Assembly: GCA_963210315.1 (NCBI GenBank)
Contig: OY723251.1
Span: 372,001-436,000, forward strand
Reading direction: 5' to 3'
DNA from: Rhynchopus euleeides
Taxonomy: Eukaryota > Euglenozoa > Diplonemea > Diplonemida > Diplonemidae
Length of the DNA stretch: 64,000 nucleotides
Shown here piece by piece: positions 57,215-64,000 of this stretch (positions within the stretch are counted from its first letter, which is position 1; every line of letters begins with the position of its first letter). Position numbers and translations under genes: made by a program. The notes under the pieces are model-generated. The model ran no database searches. It was not told where the DNA came from and was given only the letters and a program-made list of their open reading frames with translations.

Positions 57215-58365
57215 TAGGGGGGGTCAAATGGGGGTGACAAACACGATTTTTCAAAAAACCGGCGCAGAGGCCCCAAAGCCCCCGTAAACCCTCCAAACCC
57301 CCCCCAGATCGGTCCGGAAACCCATCGAACCCCACTTTTCCACCATTCCGGGCACCTCAGGTGCCCGAATTGGGGTACCTAAATTTTGTGCCACCGTTTG
57401 GTACCGTACAGTGCCACTGTGTGGGAGGTTGGAAAAGAAAATGCCCCAACACACCACATCTGAGGGTTGCAATGCATGTTGCTTGCCAACCACGTCATCC
57501 GGTGGGTGTCAGGCGCTATGTAGGTGGCATTAGCCAGGTCTTCGATGTGTTCTGGCTTGTATATATACCTCCCTGCCTGCGGCACAGGCACTGCCTTTGT
57601 CCCCCACACCAGCCACAGAGAGCGTATTGTACTCGGTCCACGGTTGCTGATTCATTGTGATGCGTTGTATCCTCGAGTGAACGTCACACACTAGTGGCAC
57701 CACCACCCGCCATCCGAGAGCTGTATTGACTTTGCGCGCTTCCGTTGTATTCACCTCGCCACGCATATTGCACCGTTCAGTACCAGTGCTCTTGGGCCAG
57801 GCAAAGTAGACCGCAGCACTACCAATTCTGGCACAATGGGTACCACGACAGCGCACTTCATGTGTTCCCGGAATGTACAGCTCGTGTTGCAACAGTCGTT
57901 GTCAACACATCCCGGTTGTGGAGCACTGCTGCACAGGAATCACACGACCATCTGGACTGTTCCGTACCTACAGGCAGCCTCCCGGTGCATGGTGGCAGGG
58001 AGGTATATATACAAGCCAGAACACATCGAAGACCTGGCTAATGCCACCTACATAGCGCCTGACACCCACCGGATGACGTGGTTGGCAAGCAACATGCATT
58101 GCAACCCTCAGATGTGGTGTGTTGGGGCATTTTCTTTTCCAACCTCCCACACAGTGGCACTGTACGGTACCAAACGGTGGCACAAAATTTAGGTACCCCA
58201 ATTCGGGCACCTGAGGTGCCCGGAATGGTGGAAAAGTGGGGTTCGATGGGTTTCCGGACCGATCTGGGGGGGTTTGGAGGGTTTACGGGGGCTTTGGGGC
58301 CTCTGCGCCGGTTTTTTGAAAAATCGTGTTTGTCCACGTAAAAGGGTGGCATTTGACCCCCCCTA
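57215..58365. mobile_element. Foldback element with 0.36-kb near-perfect inverted arms
   Basis: Arms 57215-57577 and 57995-58365 are nearly exact complements, from TAGGGGGGGTCAAATG inward to TATATATACCTCCCTGCC, around a unique spacer of about 417 bp. The left flank is a run of about 18 G. The right flank would also be G-run once the nested element at 58367-59344 is removed. TAGGG fits the hAT YARNG end. Each arm can be read as open sequence (GRYIYKPEHIEDL, ATYIAPDTHRMTW), but no family was recognised. Near identity of the arms implies recent formation or gene conversion. Confidence 0.85.
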
Positions 58366-58366
58366 G

Positions 58367-59344
58367 GCATACTTGTCCCCCCATATGGGGAACCCCCTAA
58401 ATCTGGGGGAAATATGGGGGGTCTCAAAACCCCGCCCCCATATGGGGAAAAAGGCTGAAAATATGGGGAAAACCCGGTAAAATATGGGGGAATATGGGGG
58501 AAATACGGGGCCCATATGGGGGGATATGGGGGTATTCGTGCTGCAACGGGAGAACATCAAACCACTCAGGCACAGACACACACGAAGTGCGCGTCGAAAC
58601 CGGCCTCATGCCTTGTTGGGGATCCTCCAGGAGTCCGATCCTGGGGAGGTGCGCGCTCGTTCAGGTGTGGCCAGGTCTGGCCCCCCCTGGAAGATCCCCC
58701 AGGTGGTCACTCTCACACTCGCTGTCCTCCTCCTCTGGTGTGTTTGCGATTGCGAACTGCCCCCTGGGGTCCTTAATTAGACAAGGGAATTCACAAGCAG
58801 TGCATTCTGGGGTGTCAGGCGCTTCCGCCGCTTTTGACCGCTCCGAGCGCCGAAAAGTCGGAGTCGACGCTCGTCACCAGGCAGCTTGACATGTTCAAGC
58901 TGCATCTGCCGGGTGGAATGAGACCTGTGAAGGCTAGTACAAGGACTGGCTGCAGGACGCAACTGTTCTGCCAGCAAAGACAGGACTACTGGACAGCATG
59001 CTCTGATGACCGCTACTCAGACTTGAAGAAAGTGGCGGTCGGCACTCTCACAGCACCTTTTGTGGTCTGACTCGAGCACTTCAGCCGGGCGTTTCCTCTC
59101 TGCAGAAAGCGACGAGGTGAGATGGCTCTGCAAGGTGCTAGACGTCCCCTGTCAGTGGCTGACTTCACACCCTGTGAAAAGCAGAACGAAGAGAACTGTT
59201 TGCTGACTGCTTCCACCTGAGGAACCCCTGGGTTTTCCCCCATATGGGGGAAATATGGGGGGAACAGGACTTGAAAAACCCCCCATATTCCCCCCATATT
59301 TTCCCCATATTTTTGGCCTTCCCCATATGGGGGTACAAGTATGC
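58367..59344. mobile_element. Element with CCCATATGGG subterminal arrays, CTAG target
   Basis: Ends GCATACTTGT and ACAAGTATGC are inverted and flanked by CTAG on both sides (58363-58366, 59345-59348), read as a 4-bp target duplication. Removing it joins CCCCCCCTA of the foldback element to the following G-run. Subterminal regions (about 58374-58525 and 59230-59335) are built of CCCATATGGGG and ATATGGGG words. The interior, about 700 bp, carries a segment related to the 46.4-kb repeat (CGTCGAAACCGG near 58590) and no recognised protein. Confidence 0.75.
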
Positions 59345-59361
59345 CTAGGGGGGGGGGGGGG

Positions 59362-60245
59362 CAATGTTGTTAAAAACCCGGGTCCCAGAATAAAAACCCC
59401 AAAAAACCCAAAAAACCGGGTTTAAACTCTAAAACCGGGTTTAAACTCGGTTTAAACCGAGTTTAAACCCAGTAAAAACCCAGTAGGAAGCTGCAGGGGG
59501 TGCACACGTTACGTGCACTGAGCTGGTTTGCGGGAGGGGAGGGGGGCCAGGGAGGGACGCGGCTGTCCGACTTGTTCAACTTTCACAGGTCTTCGTTCAT
59601 GACCGCGTCATACTTCTCATCGAGAAGTTTACCCCCGAGTTGGTGCCTGCTCGGCAGCTGCTTGACATCTATGCTGGGGCGTGTCACCCCGACGGCCTTG
59701 AGGAAATGTTCATCCTCCATAATGGAGAGGGGGAGCCCGGCAGCCAGTACATAATCTGCCCAGGCATCCACTATCCTCGTCATCTCCGTCTCGTTGGGTC
59801 GGGGGGTCGCAACAATCCTGCATTGCCTGGCTGGTTTGGCAGCTGGTTTTGACTTCTGAGGGGGGTCTCCTCCACAGGCGTTGCTGGCGTTACTGGTGAT
59901 GCTGGTGCTCCTGGCAAAATGACCCCACCACGGTTCGGAAAAACGCCGGAAATGCAAATTCCGCGAAACTGAAAACCACCATTTTGGGGGCACCAGGGGG
60001 TACTACCCCCGAGGGTACCGGGTACGGTACCCTCAGATCACTGCCGCTAGCTATTTTTTCTTGGCTTCGGAGTCTGCACTGGAATGGTAGAGGTGGTAGA
60101 GTAAAAAAACCCCCCTCTCCCACCCCCCACCAAAAAACCGAGTTTAAACCCGAGAAATCTCAGGAATAAAAACCATAAAAACCCAATAAAACCCCGGTTT
60201 AAACCCAAGTTTAAACCCGAGTTTAAACCCACCCTAACAACATTG
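59362..60245. mobile_element. hAT-like element with GTTTAAAC subterminal arrays
   Basis: The terminal inverted repeat CAATGTTGTTA (59362-59372) is complemented by TAACAACATTG (60235-60245). CAATG fits the hAT YARNG rule. Both flanks are G-runs (14 and 12 G), so an 8-bp GGGGGGGG duplication is possible but cannot be proved in a homopolymer. Subterminal arrays of GGTTTAAACC/GAGTTTAAAC lie at about 59415-59470 and 60135-60230. The interior encodes a transposase fragment on the minus strand (59583-59993). Confidence 0.8.
59583..59993 (-). pseudogene. hAT-like transposase fragment
   Basis: 136 codons. The C-terminal half reads WADYVLAAGLPLSIMEDEHF, then a short spacer, LPSRHQLGGKLLDEKY. This fits the region after the BED finger in hAT/DUF659-type transposases (GLPFxxVExxxFxxxL ... 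PSRxxLxxxLL). The catalytic DDE region and C-terminal dimerisation region are absent, since the element ends shortly after. A degenerate W..HF stretch at the N-terminus may be a decayed BED finger. It cannot encode an active enzyme alone. Confidence 0.6.
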
Positions 60246-60408
60246 GGGGGGGGGGGGTGACAACGCAACAAGAGCTGGCAGAGCTGCTTCCCCTCGCCTG
60301 CTGTGAAGCCAACCACAAGAGCTCAAGGCTGTGGGTGTGAGCAGGGCGTGTGGGCAGGGGCAGGGGTCAGTCTCAGTCTCCGGCGTTGTACCAGGCTCTC
60401 GCTAATCT

Positions 60409-61878
60409 TGTGCATTGGTGTGGCAGGCCACACTTCTCCAGAGGGCGCGAGAGTAAGAAAGAAGCAGCAAGAAAGGGGTGGGGCGGAGGGTCTGGGGATC
60501 AAATAATGTTTTTGCTGTCACGTTTTTTCCTGCATCACTTCACGATCCAGCGGGAGGGGGCACAGATATTCTGCAGGCACGACTTCTCCGACCATCCGGG
60601 ACCCTACGCATGCGTGTCGGGTGGAAGGCGATGAACTACTTCTCGACGCGACCCGTAGGCTGCTCGGGAGCAAGCATTGCCTCGGGTTCATGCAAGCCTC
60701 CAGACTTGGTTCTCCCACGGCACCGCTTCTGCCGGGTTTGCTACCAGAGTGGCTTCCCATGCCCACAAGGGAGCACGGAGACGCCTCACCGTCTGTTCAG
60801 GACTCCTGGTGCAAGCACCCGTCATGGTCCAGGGGAGTTACTCCCTGCCATTTCATACTCCTGGCACAAGTGCCCGTCACGGTGTGGGGAAGCCCTCCCA
60901 GGCAGTTTAGAGTCGTGCCCGGAACCTGTGGAGAAGGGCGGAGTTGAGGGTGCTATGGGGAGCAGCCTCCACTCCACCCTTTGTGCACACAGGTTTGGCA
61001 CAGTCTGTTGGGTGGGATGGGTGGGGGGGAAGGGTTGATTGTCGAGAGGAGGGGAGGGGGCGGGCGTTAGGATGATATACCGTAAGAGGGTCTTCGCTAC
61101 GGGGTGGTCGTCAGTGCATTTTGGTGCATTTCCTGTTGAATTGGGCGAAACCTGACGGAGATTGACGAAGGATAACGACCAGCGAAGACCCCCTAAACGT
61201 GAATATTCTGGAACGCTGGTGCGTTGGCGTTCCAAATTTGTTTGTTCCAAAACATTTACAGGGGCTTCTACGCTACAGGGGGACTCGGATCGGATGGCAT
61301 ACAGGGTTCCTAAGGGAGCCCCCTGCACTTTTCGCGCGACTCCCGAGGCAAGCCAACCTCACCACCGAGTCCCCAACTGGCCCTGTAAATATGTTGGGAC
61401 GGACAGGGCAAAAAATGGGCGCGTTCCAAAATATTTACGGATACGGTAACATGGAGAGGTTGTGGTGACACTGTGCGGAGGTGAGATGTGGCTCTTCGTG
61501 CAGCAGGCACCCTCGGAAAACACTGCCTGCTGCGGGTGCTGCTGCTCCCTTGTGTCCGACTTCCTCTTTCATTCGCACACATGAGATGACAGAAGAACAA
61601 ATCGCACCATGCCAGAGTCTGCCTGCCAAGTGATCTTGCCGGCTAAGCCAGACATCCACGCGGGTGTCAAGCCGGATTGTCGTGTTGTTCTGATGGAGGG
61701 GGTTCCACCTGATTCTGGCCCGAGTTCGGTGGTCGGAAACCGGGTTTTTTCGGGAAAAATCAGGTGGTCAATAAATGATCCCTAAAAAGGGGCCGGATAG
61801 TGAGACCACCCTCCTGTGAGCTTGGGTGGTGCGGATCACAGAGCAGACAGCCCCTGGCACAGATGAACGACGAGAAAA
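60409..61878. repeat. 1.5-kb duplicated block, copy 2
   Basis: Partner of 52881-54385. At its right edge, after CGACGAGAAAAG, the sequence leaves copy 1 and enters an insertion bounded by inverted GATATCAGCCAAAATCAG ends. Copy 1 continues past this point as TCTTCCCGAAGCGGAACACA, which resumes here at about 63793. Confidence 0.88.
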
Positions 61879-63784
61879 GTACTGATATCAGCCAAAATCA
61901 GAAATACCGTATATTTTAGTCGTTTACTTGGGCAGCCGCAATTTGTGATTTTTTTTTGATAATTTTGAGTTGTGACCCCACCGTGAATTCCGCGGTATAC
62001 CTAGCAGTCAATTCCGCCCTGTTTCGAGTTCCGGAAATGCAGTCTGTTGGGTTCAAATTGGGATGCGGATGCGCATCCCAAGTTGACTGGGGAGGTTGGG
62101 AGGGGGGGCAAAAAAGGTATCATTCTCTGGTGTTGCTGAAAGGCCCAAATTGCGTAGTTCGTGCGTAGTTTTGCGCAGTTTGTGCGTACATTGTGCATAA
62201 GCAATAATGCCACTTTTTTATTCTCTCCAGTGGGAAACATGCTACCTCCAATACAGAGCCCAGACTGCACCAACACTACCACCGGCCTCGTCCCAGACCT
62301 TGTGGTGCCCATTTCCTGATGTAGGGGCCCTCCATGTGTCCCAAATATCCACCCAGGCCCTCTGGTTTGCAGGAAGTCACTCTTCTGACTGCTGCGGAAG
62401 GACCTGTCTCTGGAGGCCTTAGGAGCCTGGCTCGAGACTCACCAAACTAGGTTGTCCGAAGTCTCGAACCTCGGAAGACACATCAGTCAGCCCTCGCCCA
62501 GCTGCAGCGTTTGTTTGTCTGTACCTAAGCCATAGAATGGGCTCACTTGACAGTGGCTGAAGGCTAAGGACACTGCCTGCGAAACCCCTTATCACTACAG
62601 AGCCGAGATTGTACCAAAACGTCCCCTAAAGGGGCCCCCTACTCGGGTGTTGCAAAACCCCGTTCCTTTGAATTTGGAATCTGTGCGGATCGTAGTGGGG
62701 TCATTTCTGTGGTCGAGCTGTCAAGCTTCGTCCGTGAAACGTGGGTCTGGTTCAGGGGCTGGTCATAGGATGTGACTGAGAGGCAACCACACCAGCCCAC
62801 CCAGCGGGACCCCCTCCTTGGGTGTTCCAAAAACCCGATATTTGGAACGTTTGGGATCTGTGCGGATCGCAGTGGGGTCGTTTTGGCCATGGGTGTCCAT
62901 TTACACCTCTTACTGGGAACACCAATTGGGTGAAAACACCCCCCCCTCATACCCCCCTACCCCCCGAGTACTCGGGGGGTAGGGGGGCCTGTAGAGGGCA
63001 CACATAGTGATTTTTCGGCAAACAAACCCGTTTCTTTGCACAATACAGGTGATTCAGAGTGGTCCCTGACTGGGATTCGAAAATTTTCAGCATTTTTTCA
63101 GCCTTTTTGAGCTAATTACTGGTCCCGCCCCAGTACAAAATAAAAAAGTGGCATTACGAGGCCATATTGCGTAGTTCGTGCGTACTTGTGCGTAGTTCGT
63201 GCGCACATCATGCGAAGCACTTTCAGCAACACCATTCTCGAAACGCTGTTGAATTAGCTGAAAACTGACGGAGATTGACGGAGGATAACGGCCAGCGAAG
63301 ACCCCCTAACAAAGATAAGGTGACCGAAAACAAGCCGTCTCTGGGCGAGGGTGGGCGAAGGTGGGCGTGAGTGGGCGAGTGCAGGCGAGTGCGGGCGAGG
63401 GTGGGCGTGAGTGGTCGAGGGTGGTCGAGGGTGGTGCGCGTGCTGGGCGACGCCAAAAAGGCGGCTTGTTTTAGGTCATAAGGCTGTTGTTTGTGCGCCA
63501 AATCCGGGCAAAACAAAAGCAACTCCGCAGCCTGATGAGGAGGTTGAATTTGTTGCCCAAGCGCTGCCTACTATCTTTTTGACACTGACAGGTTCCCTGT
63601 TGTGGTAAAAAAATGTTGAAAAAGGTGGAGTGGAGTGCCATTTACTCACAATTTTGACAAAGTATAGAGGGTCTTCGCTACGGGCATTTCCTGTTGAATT
63701 GGGCGAAACCTGACGGAGATTGACGAAGGATAACGACCAGCGAAGACCCCCATACGATATTTCTGATTTTGGCTGATATACGTT
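61879..63784. mobile_element. Composite 1.9-kb insertion with AGCCAAAATCAGAAATA ends
   Basis: TGATATCAGCCAAAATCAG at 61882 is inverted at 63762-63781 (CTGATTTTGGCTGATATA), about 30 bp in all. Comparison with the paralogue at 54385-54420 shows that the sequence between is inserted, with a small local rearrangement. The insertion contains another element (62128-63234) and a GGTCTTCGCT hairpin copy, so it is a nest, not a single transposon. Confidence 0.65.
62128..63234. mobile_element. Element with GCGTAGTTCGTGCG subterminal repeats
   Basis: TGGTGTTGCTGAAAG at 62128-62142 is inverted at 63220-63234. A second inverted pair AATGCCACTTTTTTATT lies inside both ends. Between them are repeated GCGTAGTTCGTGCGTA words (62152-62192, 63169-63204). 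The flanks give TTCTC on both sides, a possible 5-bp target duplication. The interior has two GTGCGGATCG-family words and a CCCCCTACCCCCCGAGTACTCGG palindrome near 62955. No protein recognised. Confidence 0.7.
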
Positions 63785-64000
63785 ATGAGGGGACTTCTTC
63801 CCGAAGCAGAACACAAGAGCACGTTTCAGTGGACTTCCCTCCCTGACTTTCTGAGGAAAACACAGAAAGGTTCCTGGAGCTTACTCACCTTGATTGGGCA
63901 AGCTATGGTGTCAGGTGTGTTTTTAATCCCCGGTCTTCCCAGCCAAAAATCCCCGATTCATCCCCGCTTTTTTCCAGCCAAAAATGGTACCCAATGTCCC
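63666..64000. repeat. Partial repeat copy at the window edge
   Basis: A shortened GGTCTTCGCT hairpin (63669-63750), then GGACTTCTTCCCGAAGC to GGGCAAGCTATGGTGT (63785-63912), which matches 54408-54530. After 63912 the sequence diverges and the window ends. No gene seen. Confidence 0.7.

Noticed and set aside
57836..58192. Frame reading GRYIYKPEHIEDL as a gene in the foldback element
   Set aside because: It runs through one inverted arm, is repeated in mirror form in the other, matches no family I recognise and lacks supporting splice or start context.

Overview
The window looks like nuclear DNA of a GC-rich protist. There is no prokaryotic gene packing. Genes are few, very large and separated by several kb of repeats. 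They contain GT-AG introns whose donors all read GTATGY (Y = C or T) and whose acceptors end in pyrimidine-AG. All five protein genes lie on the minus strand, and C-rich pyrimidine tracts ending in AG sit just upstream of several start codons. That pattern recalls organisms with one-directional gene clusters and spliced-leader trans-splicing (Euglenozoa, for example diplonemids; dinoflagellates are an alternative). The taxon is an inference: no rRNA, tRNA or spliced-leader gene was found to fix it.

All five genes encode predicted surface proteins. (1) 1645-6210 is a seven-TM protein with a beta-rich ectodomain on a stalk of about 600 residues of Pro/Thr/Ala repeats. (2) 8526-28790 is a three-exon gene for a single-pass membrane protein of about 6,580 residues, with four tandem vWA units and then about 70 six-cysteine DEC modules. 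(3) 47987-52671 is a two-exon gene for a second Pro/Thr-stalked seven-TM protein, related to the first in its membrane domain. (4, 5) 32806-33978 and 55402-56931 are paralogous single-pass receptors with two and three copies of an eight-cysteine module. Together this is a cluster of adhesion-type, probably heavily O-glycosylated surface proteins.

Layout: 1-1.6 kb flank; 1.6-6.2 kb gene 1; 6.2-8.5 kb spacer; 8.5-28.8 kb giant gene; 29-30.3 kb spacer; 30.3-34.3 kb segmental-duplication copy A with receptor A; 34-47 kb gene-free repeat territory; 48-52.7 kb gene 3; 52.9-57.2 kb duplication copy B with receptor B; 57.2-64 kb nested mobile elements and a further repeat copy.

The gene-free parts hold a set of inverted-repeat elements that share one design: short terminal inverted repeats and subterminal arrays of short repeats, usually a palindrome, with a different word in each element (GAACCGGTTC, GTTTAAAC, CCCATATGGG, GCGTAGTTCGTGCG, GGTGGACCGTAA). 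One, at 43465-44644, has a perfect 8-bp target duplication (TTTGTGTT) and a hAT-type CAGGG end. Another, at 59362-60245, has a CAATG end and an internal hAT-like transposase fragment. Several elements are inserted end to end in a poly(G) tract. A roughly 690-bp AT-rich palindrome built from TACATGTA words lies at 45073-45768.
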